Below are positions 37,741 through 49,737 of a DNA stretch of 64,000 nucleotides, piece by piece. Under the pieces are notes generated by a model that did not search any database, was not told the origin of the DNA, and saw nothing but the letters and a program-made list of their open reading frames with translations. Every line of letters begins with the position of its first letter. Position 1 is the stretch's first letter. Both the position numbers and the translations under genes were made by a program. Source of the stretch: Flavobacterium enshiense (lineage in GTDB: Bacteria; Bacteroidota; Bacteroidia; Flavobacteriales; Flavobacteriaceae). The stretch is taken from the NCBI RefSeq assembly GCF_022836875.1, contig NZ_CP090376.1, forward strand, positions 2,976,001 to 3,040,000, written 5' to 3'.

Positions 37741-40700
37741 TTACATATTCCTTCTGTACTGACCTCCTACTTCAAACAAGGCCGAAGTAATCTGACCTAA
37801 TGAACAAACTTTGGTAGCATCCATTAATTTCTCAAAAATATTCTGATTATTAATTGCAGCATCCTGAATAATAACCAATTGCTCCTCTACTTCATGTTTA
37901 TTCGCTTCGTGAAGATGCCCTAACATCACGATCTGATATTTCTTTTCTTCTTCCGTAGCACGGATAACCTCTGCAGGAATAACTGTTGGCGAACCTTTAG
38001 AACTTAAGAATGTATTCACACCGATAATCGGGAATTCCCCGGTATGTTTCAATGTTTCGTAATACAAACTTTCCTCCTGGATTTTTGAACGCTGATACAT
38101 CGTTTCCATAGCTCCAAGTACTCCACCTCTTTCGGTAATTCTGTCGAATTCTGCCAATACAGCCTCTTCAACCAAATCCGTTAATTCTTCAATGATGAAT
38201 GAACCCTGAATTGGATTTTCGTTTTTCGCCAATCCTAATTCTTTATTGATAATCAACTGAATTGCCATAGCGCGACGTACTGATTCTTCAGTTGGTGTCG
38301 TAATAGCTTCATCATATGCATTGGTATGCAATGAGTTACAGTTGTCGTAAATTGCATATAACGCCTGTAGCGTAGTTCGGATATCGTTAAAATCAATTTC
38401 CTGAGCGTGTAATGAACGACCAGATGTTTGAATATGGTATTTCAACATTTGCGCTCTTTCGTTAGCACCGTATTTGTTTTTCAAGGCTTTTGCCCAGATT
38501 TTACGCGCCACACGACCAATTACAGCATATTCCGGATCGATACCGTTCGAGAAGAAGAACGATAAGTTCGGACCGAAATCGTTGATGTTCATGCCTCGGC
38601 TTAAGTAGTATTCCACGTAAGTGAAACCATTAGCCAATGTGAATGCCAACTGTGTGATAGGATTAGCTCCTGCTTCCGCAATATGGTAACCCGAAATCGA
38701 AACCGAATAGAAGTTACGTACATTCTCCTTAATAAAGTATTCCTGAACGTCACCCATCAATCGAAGCGCGAATTCCGTAGAGAAAATACAAGTGTTCTGC
38801 GCCTGATCTTCTTTTAGGATATCCGCCTGAACCGTACCACGTACCTGAGCCAGCGTTTTAACTTTGATGTCGTTGTAAACTTCCAATGGTAACACCTCAT
38901 CTCCGGTAACTCCCAAAAGGAACAATCCTAATCCATCATTTCCTTCCGGCAATTCCCCTTGGTAATGCGGACGCTCAACACCTTTCTTTTTATATATCGC
39001 TTTGATTTTAGCCTCAACTTCTTTCTCTAAACCGTTTTCTTTGATATATTTCTCACAATTCTGATCGATAGCCGCATTCATGAAGAATCCTAATAACATT
39101 GGCGCCGGACCGTTAATGGTCATCGAAACCGAAGTCAGTGGATGGCTCAAATCAAAACCTGAGTATAATTTTTTCGCATCGTCCAAACAGCAGATGGAAA
39201 CACCGGCATTACCAATCTTCCCGTAAATATCAGGACGAACGTGCGGATCATTTCCGTATAACGTCACACTGTCAAAAGCAGTTGACAAACGTTTTGCTGG
39301 TAAACCGGCACTCACATAGTGGAAACGTTTGTTGGTTCTTTCTGGACCTCCTTCTCCGGCAAACATACGAGACGGATCTTCTCCTTCACGTTTAAACGGA
39401 TACAATCCTGAAGCAAACGGGAATTCTCCCGGTACATTTTCCTGTAAGTTCCATCTCAGGATATCACCCCAAGCCTGGTATTTCGGCAACGCAACTTTCG
39501 GAATCTGAGTGTGTGACAAACTCTCGGTATGCGTAGCGATTTTAATTTCTTTATCACGAACTTTAAACGAGTAAACCGGGTTTTTGTATTTGTTTACTTT
39601 TTCGTCCCAAGTTAAAATGATTTCCCAGTTGTAAGGGTCTAAATTCATTTTTACGCGGTCGAATTCTTTGGTAAGCAATGATAAGAATTCTTGTTTCTCC
39701 GGTGAGTGATTCAACGATTCTTCAACAATTCCTGATTTATCAATTTTAGGAACTCGTCCTGAAACCGTTTCCACTGTTTTGAAAATACCGTATAATTTCT
39801 GAGCCACATCCACTTGAGAAAGTGCTGTTTCGTCATATTTACGGTTGTTCTCTGAAATTTCAGATAAATAACGGGTTCTGTGTGGTGGAATCACGAAAAT
39901 CTTCTCGCTCATCTCACGCGTAATCTCGAAAGTCGAATGCAAATCGATTCCCGTTTTCTCTACAATTTTATCCATGATGGATTTGTAAAGCGTATTCATT
40001 CCCGGATCGTTAAACTGCGAAGCAATTGTTCCGAAAACCGGCATTTTATCAGGATCAACGTCCCATAAATTATGGTTGCGCTGGTATTGTTTTTTCACAT
40101 CGCGGATAGCATCCAAAGCACCTCGCTTGTCAAATTTATTTAAAGCTACCAAATCGGCGAAGTCCAACATGTCAATTTTCTCCAACTGGGTTGCAGCACC
40201 GAACTCAGGCGTCATTACGTATAACGAAACATCGGAGTGGTCCATAATTTCCGTATCCGACTGACCGATTCCTGAAGTTTCCAATACGATTAAATCATAT
40301 TTGGCTGCTTTCAATACTTCAATCGCTTCCTGAACATATTTCGATAATGCCAAGTTTGATTGACGTGTTGCCAATGAACGCATGTAAACTCTCGGATTAT
40401 TAATCGCATTCATACGGATTCTGTCTCCCAAAAGAGCTCCTCCCGTTTTACGTTTAGACGGGTCAACAGAAATTAATCCGATGGTTTTTTCAGGGAAATC
40501 GATTAGAAAACGACGTACCAACTCATCCACTAAAGAGGATTTACCGGCACCACCTGTTCCTGTAATACCTAAAACCGGAGTTTTGCTGTCCTGATTTATT
40601 TTGTATATTTTTTCCAAAGTCGACTTCGCTACTTCAGGGAAATTTTCTGCCGAAGAAATTACGCGGGCAATTGCCGTTGGGTTTTTACTTTCCAGATGAC

Positions 40701-41166
40701 TTAATTCTCCATTAAGCACCTCTCCTACCGGAAAATCGGAACGTTGTACCAAATCGTTAATCATTCCCTGCAATCCTAATGCACGGCCATCGTCCGGAGA
40801 ATAAATTCTCTCGATACCGTATTCGTGCAATTCGGAAATTTCAGAAGGAAGGATTACTCCTCCACCACCTCCAAAAATCTTGATATGACCTGCTCCTTTT
40901 TCTTTAAGCAAATCATACATATACTTAAAATATTCGTTGTGTCCTCCCTGGTAAGAAGTCATCGCAATAGCATTTGCATCTTCCTGAATAGCAGTATTCA
41001 CTACTTCTTCCACACTTCTGTCATGTCCAAGGTGAATTACCTCAACACCGGTTGCCTGAATGATTCGGCGCATGATATTGATCGCTGCATCATGTCCGTC
41101 AAACAACGAAGCCGCAGTAACAATTCTAACTTTATTTTTTGGTTGATATGGTTGTACTTGTTCCAT
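37741..41166 (-). CDS. icmF: Fused isobutyryl-CoA mutase (IcmF) with MeaB-like GTPase
   Basis: A 1141-residue B12 enzyme of three parts. The N-terminal cobalamin domain (about 1-140) has the D-x-H motif in FDGHDAA (H25 the likely cobalt ligand) and a glycine-rich FGGGGGVI. A MeaB/ArgK G-protein chaperone (about 195-420) has P-loop GTGGAGKS (203-210), [17 protein letters not shown] and ALNKFDKRG. The C-terminal mutase barrel (about 545-1130) has [20 protein letters not shown] and [19 protein letters not shown]. Methylmalonyl-CoA mutases have a Tyr-Arg pair at the acyl site; the Phe and Gln here fit IcmF, which interconverts isobutyryl- and butyryl-CoA. The exact substrate is inference. Confidence 0.92.
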   Translation of the reverse strand: MEQVQPYQPKNKVRIVTAASLFDGHDAAINIMRRIIQATGVEVIHLGHDRSVEEVVNTAIQEDANAIAMTSYQGGHNEYFKYMYDLLKEKGAGHIKIFGGGGGVILPSEISELHEYGIERIYSPDDGRALGLQGMINDLVQRSDFPVGEVLNGELSHLESKNPTAIARVISSAENFPEVAKSTLEKIYKINQDSKTPVLGITGTGGAGKSSLVDELVRRFLIDFPEKTIGLISVDPSKRKTGGALLGDRIRMNAINNPRVYMRSLATRQSNLALSKYVQEAIEVLKAAKYDLIVLETSGIGQSDTEIMDHSDVSLYVMTPEFGAATQLEKIDMLDFADLVALNKFDKRGALDAIRDVKKQYQRNHNLWDVDPDKMPVFGTIASQFNDPGMNTLYKSIMDKIVEKTGIDLHSTFEITREMSEKIFVIPPHRTRYLSEISENNRKYDETALSQVDVAQKLYGIFKTVETVSGRVPKIDKSGIVEESLNHSPEKQEFLSLLTKEFDRVKMNLDPYNWEIILTWDEKVNKYKNPVYSFKVRDKEIKIATHTESLSHTQIPKVALPKYQAWGDILRWNLQENVPGEFPFASGLYPFKREGEDPSRMFAGEGGPERTNKRFHYVSAGLPAKRLSTAFDSVTLYGNDPHVRPDIYGKIGNAGVSICCLDDAKKLYSGFDLSHPLTSVSMTINGPAPMLLGFFMNAAIDQNCEKYIKENGLEKEVEAKIKAIYKKKGVERPHYQGELPEGNDGLGLFLLGVTGDEVLPLEVYNDIKVKTLAQVRGTVQADILKEDQAQNTCIFSTEFALRLMGDVQEYFIKENVRNFYSVSISGYHIAEAGANPITQLAFTLANGFTYVEYYLSRGMNINDFGPNLSFFFSNGIDPEYAVIGRVARKIWAKALKNKYGANERAQMLKYHIQTSGRSLHAQEIDFNDIRTTLQALYAIYDNCNSLHTNAYDEAITTPTEESVRRAMAIQLIINKELGLAKNENPIQGSFIIEELTDLVEEAVLAEFDRITERGGVLGAMETMYQRSKIQEESLYYETLKHTGEFPIIGVNTFLSSKGSPTVIPAEVIRATEEEKKYQIVMLGHLHEANKHEVEEQLVIIQDAAINNQNIFEKLMDATKVCSLGQITSALFEVGGQYRRNM

Positions 41167-41396
41167 TTTTTTGGTAATAAATTTTGAGGCTGCAAGTTAC
41201 GTATTTATTGAAAAAGTAAAGGAGTTAAATTTTAAATTCTTATACACAAAAATCCGGTCATTTTGTCGGACTTACAACTTGATGGTTTTCCGGAAGATAT
41301 TCCTATTTCAGATGATAAAATCTTTGCGTAGTGCACCCACAGTTCAAAAAAGGAATTCATGGGTTGTAAAATAAAAGTCCTCTATTGATACTGTTC

Positions 41397-41418
41397 CGCA
41401 AAGTCTCCTGACTTTGCG
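41397..41418. repeat. REP-like hairpin, copy 1
   Basis: Perfect 9-bp stem CGCAAAGTC / GACTTTGCG around TCCT. A second copy with AGGA in the loop lies at 41508-41527 in the opposite orientation. Confidence 0.6.
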
Positions 41419-41443
41419 TGCTAATTTCTAGAACAAAAACAAA

Positions 41444-41468
41444 AAGCTACAACTTAAGGCTGTAGCTT
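41444..41468 (-). terminator. Terminator downstream of the RCC1 gene
   Basis: Stem AAGCTACA / TGTAGCTT with a 9-nt loop, then a T-rich tract on the minus strand. It lies between the two REP-like hairpins, 129 bp past the RCC1 stop. Confidence 0.65.
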
Positions 41469-41507
41469 CTACTTATTTCAGATAGCACTGTTTTAAACAT
41501 TATTGCT

Positions 41508-41527
41508 CAAAGTCAGGAGACTTTGCG
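41508..41527. repeat. REP-like hairpin, copy 2 (inverted)
   Basis: CAAAGTC-AGGA-GACTTTG plus CG, the reverse complement of copy 1 over 20 bp. The pair flanks about 90 bp holding the terminator. Confidence 0.6.
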
Positions 41528-41534
41528 CAGCGGA

Positions 41535-41580
41535 AGGCTTCCTGTATCTGTGTGATGAAAAACATCTTTCTAGGAAGCCT
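41535..41580. other. Long-loop inverted repeat before the RCC1 stop
   Basis: Arms AGGCTTCCT and AGGAAGCCT (9 bp) 28 nt apart. No T-run at either end, so a terminator role is unsure; with the neighbouring hairpins it makes the 430-bp gap 41167-41596 rich in dyads. No gene was seen in that gap. Confidence 0.4.
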
Positions 41581-41596
41581 AATTTGTAGAATGTCT

Positions 41597-44029
41597 TTAT
41601 TGTTTAATGATTTTAATATTCAAAATTTCTTTTGAGGTAAATATTTTTAATATATAATATGCGGACGGTAAGTTTGAAATATCTAATTCACAATTTGTAT
41701 TATTAGCTGTTTTTGAAATTATTTTTCTACCCTGTAAATCAAATAAATCTAATTTTTCAATTAATTCAAAATTTGATTTGACAAATAATATATTTGATGT
41801 AGGATTAGGATACACTGCAACATTTTTATCACTTATTGTAAAATCATCAGATGATAAGTTTGAACAATTTACAGGAAAAGGCAGATACTTTGTCGAGTTT
41901 AGACCTAATTGTTGATTTCTATTTCTACCCCATGTCCAAATAGTATTGTTGTTTTTAAGCGCGATAGTATGTTCATATCCTGCACAGATTTGAGACCAAT
42001 CTGTCTCAGAACCAATTTGCTGCGGATATAACCCTATGTCATTCGTGCCATCACCAAGTTGACCAAATCGATTATAACCCCAAGCCCATAATGTACCATC
42101 AGTTTTTATAGCAACAGAATGATTATCTCCTGCTGAAATTTTATCCCAATTATTTGCAGTACCAACTTGGATTGGTGAAATCATGTTCGTATAATTACCT
42201 ATACCTAAAGCACTATATAAATTAACACCCCATGCCCACAATGTACCATCTGTTTTAACGCCTAATGTGTGCCTATTATTAGTAGATATTGTTTTCCAAT
42301 TAGAGCTTGTACCAATACGTTTTGGTGCATCCCTATTAACATTAGTTCCATCACCAAGTTGATTCTCATCATTTAAGCCCCAAGCCCATAGTGTACCATC
42401 ATTTTTGATAGCAAAAGAATATTCATTTCCTGCAAATACTTCAAACCAATTTGATTCTACACCAACTTGTGTTGGTAAGTTTTTATTAGCATAGTTCCCA
42501 ATACCAAGTTGACCAGATGAATTTTGACCCCAAGTCCAAAGCGTCCCATCGCTTTTAATTGCTAAAGTGTGATTATTACCGGCTTTTATTTTTAGCCAGT
42601 TTGTACCTGTCCCTATTCTTGTAGGCACATTTTTTCTTGTAAATGTACCATCTCCGTGCTCACCGTTACTATTTAAGCCCCAAGCCCACAATGTTCCATC
42701 TGTTTTTAAAGCGACAGTATGCGACTCTTTTCCGGAAACAGTACTCCAATCATTGTCTAAGGTTATTTGATCAGGAATAACCTCACTATTGACAGTATTG
42801 TTACCAAGTTGACCATATGTATTTTTACCCCAGGCCCAAAGCGTTCCATCATTTTTAATAGACATTGAATAAAAATCCCCTTTATCAATTTTATTCCAGT
42901 TGTTATCAACACCAATTTGTGTAGGAATGGTTTTATTGGCATATTCACCATTTCCAATTTGCCCAAATTGATTATCTCCCCAAATCCATAATGTACCATC
43001 GTTTTTAATAGCTGCTGAATTATAATTACCACCAGCGCTAATTAAATTCCAATTCGTATCTGTACCAATTTGGTTTTTAATCTCAACATAATTATTTGAA
43101 CCATCCCCAGTTATATTAGTATTATTTCCCAGTTGACCAGAAAAATTTGCACCCCAAGACCATAAAGTGCCATTTGTTTTAATCGCTAATACATGACCAT
43201 AATATTGGTCTATTTTTAACCAGTTTGAGTCTGAACCGTTTTGAGAAATTGGACGAGATACGCTCCAATACCAAAGTGTTCCATTTGTTTTTATAGCATA
43301 ATTAACACTTATACTTGCCCAGTCATTATTTGTACTTATTTGTAGAGGATTTGTAGTTGTGAATACTAAATTAGTATCTAAGCCTAGTTCTCCTGAAGCG
43401 TTACTACCAAATCCCCATAAGGTTCCATCAGTTTTAAGTGCAATTGCATGTCTTTGTCCATGACGTATTTCTGACCAATTTGTAGAAATACCAACTTTTG
43501 TAGGTCTGTTTTTATTGGAAAGACTACCAAGACCTAATTTACCATATTCACCACTTCCCCACGACCAAAGCGTCCCATCAATTTTTATGGCATAAGAACA
43601 TTCTTCACCAGCTTCAATTTTAACCCAGTTTGTATCTGTTCCTATTTGAACTGGACTTTTTCTATTTGTAAATGAAATGTCTCCAATTTCTCCAAAAATA
43701 TTAAACCCCCATGCCCAAAGTGTTCCATCTGTTTTAAGCGCGAGAACATGACTGGTTCCAGCACTAACTTTACTCCAATTTGTATCTGTGCCGATTTGTT
43801 GAGGAATATTTTTGTCTATATATGTCCCATCCCCTAATTGTCCAAAACGATTACTACCCCAAGTCCAAAGAGTCCCATCACTTTTAATGGCAATTGAACA
43901 TACTTCTTCATGTCCGAAGAAACCTCCTTGACTAATTTGTGACCAACATTGTCCAAATGAGAACTTACTAATTAATAATATGACAGATAATAAAAATTTT
44001 TTATTTTTTAACAATGTAATTTTTTTCAT
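41597..44029 (-). CDS. Secreted RCC1-repeat protein with T9SS sorting domain
   Basis: An 810-residue surface or secreted protein with signal peptide 1-26 (ending KFSFGQ). It has 14 copies of a ~50-residue RCC1-type blade of the form DGTLWAWGxNxxGQLGDGT ... P-x-Q-I-G-T-x-x-N-W-x-x-I-x-A-G-x-x-H; the fifth and fourteenth copies are degenerate. Two seven-bladed propellers would fit. The C-terminal ~75 residues (VAVYPNPTSNILFVKS ... YYILKIFTSKEILNIKIIKQ) form a type A T9SS sorting domain. The DNA repeats closely, so length may vary between strains. It stands alone with REP-like DNA behind it; ligand unknown. Confidence 0.9.
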   Translation of the reverse strand: MKKITLLKNKKFLLSVILLISKFSFGQCWSQISQGGFFGHEEVCSIAIKSDGTLWTWGSNRFGQLGDGTYIDKNIPQQIGTDTNWSKVSAGTSHVLALKTDGTLWAWGFNIFGEIGDISFTNRKSPVQIGTDTNWVKIEAGEECSYAIKIDGTLWSWGSGEYGKLGLGSLSNKNRPTKVGISTNWSEIRHGQRHAIALKTDGTLWGFGSNASGELGLDTNLVFTTTNPLQISTNNDWASISVNYAIKTNGTLWYWSVSRPISQNGSDSNWLKIDQYYGHVLAIKTNGTLWSWGANFSGQLGNNTNITGDGSNNYVEIKNQIGTDTNWNLISAGGNYNSAAIKNDGTLWIWGDNQFGQIGNGEYANKTIPTQIGVDNNWNKIDKGDFYSMSIKNDGTLWAWGKNTYGQLGNNTVNSEVIPDQITLDNDWSTVSGKESHTVALKTDGTLWAWGLNSNGEHGDGTFTRKNVPTRIGTGTNWLKIKAGNNHTLAIKSDGTLWTWGQNSSGQLGIGNYANKNLPTQVGVESNWFEVFAGNEYSFAIKNDGTLWAWGLNDENQLGDGTNVNRDAPKRIGTSSNWKTISTNNRHTLGVKTDGTLWAWGVNLYSALGIGNYTNMISPIQVGTANNWDKISAGDNHSVAIKTDGTLWAWGYNRFGQLGDGTNDIGLYPQQIGSETDWSQICAGYEHTIALKNNNTIWTWGRNRNQQLGLNSTKYLPFPVNCSNLSSDDFTISDKNVAVYPNPTSNILFVKSNFELIEKLDLFDLQGRKIISKTANNTNCELDISNLPSAYYILKIFTSKEILNIKIIKQ

Positions 44030-44335
44030 AAACTTATTTTAAGTGTGCAAATACAATATGATTTTAGTAATAACATTCTTATTTATGGTTTAGCACTTAC
44101 TGGTAACTCTTAAATAGATGTACCGAATTAATTAGTATATATAACTACTCATTTTAAAACGCATTACTATTTGGAGAAAATTCATTATCTCAATTTTCCG
44201 CAAATCTACAAAAAGTAAGAAAATAAAAACAATTTAAGATTTTATAATTTGATGCTATTGCGTTGCGGATCTCTTTAGCTACTATTCATCCATTTCTATG
44301 TGTGACAAAAAAAAACAATCGAAAAAAATTGCAAC

Positions 44336-44363
44336 AATATTTGTGGCGAAATATTTGTGGCGA
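44336..44363. repeat. Tandem 14-bp direct repeat
   Basis: AATATTTGTGGCGA occurs twice in perfect tandem, 27 bp before the gene remnant at 44391. Confidence 0.6.
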
Positions 44364-44390
44364 GATTTTTGCTACAAAAAAAATGTCACA

Positions 44391-44483
44391 ATGAAATCTA
44401 AAAGAGGTATAAAAAGTATTTTGGGTTTAACGTAAGAAGAAATGGCAATGCTGTTAGGAAAAAGGAAAGTCTGGACATCTTAA
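44391..44483 (+). pseudogene. Remnant of a helix-turn-helix regulator
   Basis: From an ATG at 44391 the translation is MKSKRGIKSILGLT, then an ochre TAA at 44433, then EEMAMLLGKRKVWTS and a stop. The stretch T-(Q)-EEMAMLLG is the usual first helix of an XRE-type DNA-binding domain, where TAA replaces CAA (Gln). The C-terminal half is missing. This and the tandem repeat are the only content I see in the 580-bp gap 44030-44609, apart from the terminator at 44545. Confidence 0.45.
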
Positions 44484-44544
44484 AAAAACAGTCTGGAACA
44501 AAAAATGAATGAGAACGAATACGAGCTGTAAATCATAAAAAAAT

Positions 44545-44587
44545 AAAGGGGTAAACAACCTTACGAATTCGGCTTGTTTACCCCTTT
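44545..44587. terminator. Terminator of the alcohol dehydrogenase gene
   Basis: Stem AAAGGGGTAAACAA / TTGTTTACCCCTTT (14 bp, 15-nt loop), starting 23 bp past the stop on the minus strand; flanked by A/T runs on both sides. Confidence 0.8.
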
Positions 44588-44609
44588 TTACTGTTATGTT
44601 TTTCAGTGG

Positions 44610-45671
44610 CTATGCCTTTTTCAAAGATGTCATGTCAATTACGAAGCGGTAACGAACATCGCTTTTAAGCATTCTTTCGTAGGCTTCGTTAATATCCTGC
44701 ATCTTAATCACCTCAATTTCCGAGACGATGTTGTGCTTGCCACAAAAATCAAGCATTTCCTGTGTTTCGGCTATACCGCCAATTAAAGAACCTGCCACAG
44801 CTTTTCTGCCCATAATCATCGGAACAGTTTGCAAAATAGGCTCCAATCCTCCCAAATAACCCACCACAACCAAAGTACCGCTGATATTTAAAGTCCCAAT
44901 ATATGGATTCACGTCATGAATATAAGGCACGGTATCAATAATCACATCAAATTTTCCGCTTACAGAACTCATTTGCGCTTCATCTGTTGAGATAATTACA
45001 GCATCGGCACCTAAATCCTTAGCATCTTTTTCTTTATTGGGTGATCTTGAAAAGAGGGTTACTTCTGCCCCTAAACCTTTAGCGAGTTTAATAGCCATAT
45101 GCCCCAATCCGCCTAAACCCACAACGGCCACTTTACTGCCTTTGCCAACATTCCAATGACGAAGCGGTGACCAAGTGGTGATTCCGGCGCAAAGTAGCGG
45201 AGCTGTAGCTGCCAAATCCAGATTGGAAGGCACTTTCAGTACGAAATGTTCGTCTACCACAACTTTTTCGGAATAGCCGCCAAACGTCATTCCGCCTAAA
45301 TGTTTGTCTTCACTGTTATATGTTCCTACCCATCCGTTCAGGCAGTATTGTTCTAGATCTTGTGCACAACTACTGCAGGTACGGCAAGAATCAACCAAAC
45401 AACCTACGGCGGCAAAATCTCCGACTTTCACTTTGGTCACTTCGCTGCCTACTTTGGTTACTTTGCCCACAATTTCGTGTCCGGGAACTGCCGGATAAGT
45501 CGTAAAGCCCCAATCGTTCCTTGCCGTGTGCAAATCGGAGTGGCAAACGCCGCAATACAAAATATCAATTTCAATATCTTTTGCAGTAACGTCCCTGCGT
45601 TCGATATTCATTAGTTTCAAAGGCGCATCGGCCGCCTGTGTCCCGTATGCTTTCACGTTGGTTGTTTCCAT
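44610..45671 (-). CDS. Zinc-dependent NAD(P) alcohol dehydrogenase (YahK/CAD type)
   Basis: A 353-residue medium-chain dehydrogenase. Catalytic zinc ligands are C43 (CGVCHSD) and H65 (PGHEIVG). The structural zinc site has four cysteines in CRTCSSCAQDLEQYC. The Rossmann motif is VGLGGLGHMAIKLAKGLG, with VTLFSRSPNKEKDA after it; a Ser-Arg here favours NADP(H). Members of this cinnamyl-alcohol-dehydrogenase-like group reduce a broad range of aldehydes. It is separated from the katG-VOC pair by 79 bp and has its own terminator, so it may be an independent unit for aldehyde detoxification. Confidence 0.92.
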   Translation of the reverse strand: METTNVKAYGTQAADAPLKLMNIERRDVTAKDIEIDILYCGVCHSDLHTARNDWGFTTYPAVPGHEIVGKVTKVGSEVTKVKVGDFAAVGCLVDSCRTCSSCAQDLEQYCLNGWVGTYNSEDKHLGGMTFGGYSEKVVVDEHFVLKVPSNLDLAATAPLLCAGITTWSPLRHWNVGKGSKVAVVGLGGLGHMAIKLAKGLGAEVTLFSRSPNKEKDAKDLGADAVIISTDEAQMSSVSGKFDVIIDTVPYIHDVNPYIGTLNISGTLVVVGYLGGLEPILQTVPMIMGRKAVAGSLIGGIAETQEMLDFCGKHNIVSEIEVIKMQDINEAYERMLKSDVRYRFVIDMTSLKKA

Positions 45672-45750
45672 AATTACATTTACTTTTTTTATTGGTTGTT
45701 ATTTAAACTTTCAAAATATGCAAATTATTGATAATAAAATCGGTTTTTTT

Positions 45751-46410
45751 TCACGGGTTAAACAGTATTTCAAGTCGCTTATCATTACTCTCAAAAACGA
45801 CCTTTGACCAAAACGGATGTGCTTTGTGCATCGTAGGAAACCAATTTCGGTTTTCCCCCGAAACGATAAACAAACCGTATTCATCTCCCAAAACGGAGAA
45901 GTTTTCACGTTTAGGCTGTTTTGCAAAATAATCGGTTTGGTATTGCTGATTGACTTCGTCACAAAATCCGAAAACATCCGGCACAACAAAACCAATTTCG
46001 CTGATTTTTATAAACGAATTGTTGTTGAAATTTCCATCCGAAACGTTCTTCAGATCATAGCGCACGATGCATTCCAAAATATTCCCATTGGAATCATAGA
46101 AATAAAAGGATTTGGCGTTCCAACTGGAGAAGTCGACTATATAGTCATTGTCGTTATACGGAATAGCTTCGGCTCTTTCACTAACCCATTCCAATGCTTC
46201 CAAAAGTTTGTTCTCCGGAATATCGAAGGCGACATGATAAACCGGTTTTTGAACTTCTTCCGACAAATGAAAACACAACTGAGAAGTTCCCGTTTGTAAA
46301 CAAAGAAGTTCATCCGTTTTCACAATGACTTCGAAACCTAGCTTTTGCTTATAAAAGAATTCGGTTTCCGAAAGCGAATTGGTCAACAAATGAACTTCCG
46401 ATATTTTCAT
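45751..46410 (-). CDS. VOC (glyoxalase/dioxygenase fold) family protein
   Basis: A 219-residue protein of the vicinal-oxygen-chelate fold. The opening ISEVHLLTNSLSETEFFYKQKLGFEV is the typical first module; CLQTGTSQLCFHL and SFYFYDSNGNILECIVR form the rest of the first pair. A second, more divergent half begins at FIKISEIGFVVPDV and ends GDEYGLFIVSGENRNWFP. Metal ligands in the first half appear to be H8 and E near SNGNILE. Substrate unknown. The ATG is 12 bp behind the katG stop, so the two are probably co-transcribed, which may link it to oxidative stress. Confidence 0.8.
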   Translation of the reverse strand: MKISEVHLLTNSLSETEFFYKQKLGFEVIVKTDELLCLQTGTSQLCFHLSEEVQKPVYHVAFDIPENKLLEALEWVSERAEAIPYNDNDYIVDFSSWNAKSFYFYDSNGNILECIVRYDLKNVSDGNFNNNSFIKISEIGFVVPDVFGFCDEVNQQYQTDYFAKQPKRENFSVLGDEYGLFIVSGENRNWFPTMHKAHPFWSKVVFESNDKRLEILFNP

Positions 46411-46422
46411 GATTCTGTACTG

Positions 46423-48627
<2,205 letters not shown>

Positions 48628-48826
48628 TTATAATGTTATTAGTGATTGATTTCTATTTTCATTAACAGTATAATTACAAAATCAAATTTCTGGGGCCCAA
48701 CATTTTATAACTGTTAAATTTAATTAAAATTACCGAATTAACTTATCGTTATTTTATAAATCAAATTGATTATTATTATTTTCTCATAAGAAAATCTAAT
48801 ACAAAAAAATTGGTATGATGTTTGTT

Positions 48827-48834
48827 TACCTTTG
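48827..48834 (+). promoter_or_regulatory. Promoter -7 element (TACCTTTG) of the DUF4197 gene
   Basis: Fits TAnnTTTG and lies 13 nt before the ATG, so the leader would be very short. The 222-bp gap from katG (48625-48847) is AT-rich otherwise. Confidence 0.45.
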
Positions 48835-48847
48835 AACACTAATTCAA

Positions 48848-49585
48848 ATGAGCATGAAAAAAACAGTACTTCTTTTGGCTTTTATTCCTTTTTTTGGATG
48901 TGCCGAAATGCAACAGGTTATTGATCAGTTACCACAAACACCAGGCGGACTGGAACAGGTTTATGTCGGCCAAGCCGAAATTTCTTCCGGATTGAAAGAA
49001 GCCTTGAACAAAGGAATTGACAAACAGGTAGTAAAACTTACCGCTGCCGATGGTTTCTACAAAAATGAAATGGTAAAAATACTTTTGCCTGAAGAACTTA
49101 AAAAAGTAGACAAAACACTTCGTGATATCGGTATGAGTAAATTGGCTGACGAAGGTTTAAAAGTTATGAACCGCGCTGCTGAAGATGCAGTAAAAGAAGC
49201 AACTCCAATCTTTGTTAACGCTGTAAAAGGAATGAGTTTTACCGATGCCCGAAATATTTTATTGGGTAATGACCGTTCGGCAACGACCTATTTAGAAACA
49301 TCAACCTCAACGGCTTTATATGCAAAATTCAACCCGGTGATTAAACAATCGTTTGCTAAAGTAGGCGCTGATAAAGTTTGGACTACCATCATTACAAAAT
49401 ACAACAGCGTTCCGTTGGTCAAAAAGGTAAATCCGGATTTAACCGATTACACTACCAACAAAGCAATGGAAGGTGTATTCAAAATGATTGCGGTTGAAGA
49501 AAAAGACATCCGTAACAACCTGACAGCCAGAAGCACCGATTTGTTAAAAAAGGTATTTGCTCTACAAGACAAAAAACAAGGCTAA
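48848..49585 (+). CDS. DUF4197 lipoprotein
   Basis: A 245-residue protein. The lipobox F-F-G-C lies at residue 18 from the first ATG (or 16 from the second ATG at 48854, which gives MKKTVLLLAFIPFFGC). Residues ~35-240 match the DUF4197 family: GLKEALNKGIDKQVVKLTA, GFYKNEMVKILLPEEL, FVNAVKGMSFTDARNILLG, TTYLETSTSTALYAKFNPVI and NPDLTDYTTNKAMEGVF. It is mostly helical and periplasm-facing; function is not known. It stands alone, with a terminator about 120 bp after the stop. Confidence 0.85.
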   Translation: MSMKKTVLLLAFIPFFGCAEMQQVIDQLPQTPGGLEQVYVGQAEISSGLKEALNKGIDKQVVKLTAADGFYKNEMVKILLPEELKKVDKTLRDIGMSKLADEGLKVMNRAAEDAVKEATPIFVNAVKGMSFTDARNILLGNDRSATTYLETSTSTALYAKFNPVIKQSFAKVGADKVWTTIITKYNSVPLVKKVNPDLTDYTTNKAMEGVFKMIAVEEKDIRNNLTARSTDLLKKVFALQDKKQG

Positions 49586-49706
49586 AAATTTAGAAATCAA
49601 TAAGATACAAATAACAATTTGTTAACACTAACTACAAAAAAATTGTTGGAACTTTGTAATCAAATAGAGAGTTTCTCATTTGGTTAGGGTTAGTTTAAAA
49701 GGAATT

Positions 49707-49730
49707 CCACGCTTTCGGGCGTGGTTTTTT
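49707..49730 (+). terminator. Terminator downstream of the DUF4197 gene, or of a small RNA
   Basis: Stem CCACGC / GCGTGG with a 6-nt loop and six Ts. It lies 121 bp after the stop, further than usual, and is preceded by GGTTAGGGTTAG. Confidence 0.75.
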
Positions 49731-49737
49731 TATGGAA

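Noticed and set aside
41397..41527. The inverted pair as terminal repeats of a small transposable element (MITE)
   Set aside because: Each copy is itself a dyad, no target-site duplication was seen, and the interior only holds a terminator, so REP-like is more fitting.
45817..46299. 160-residue plus-strand frame opposite the VOC gene
   Set aside because: The minus-strand VOC protein has clear family motifs, and the antisense frame resembles nothing.
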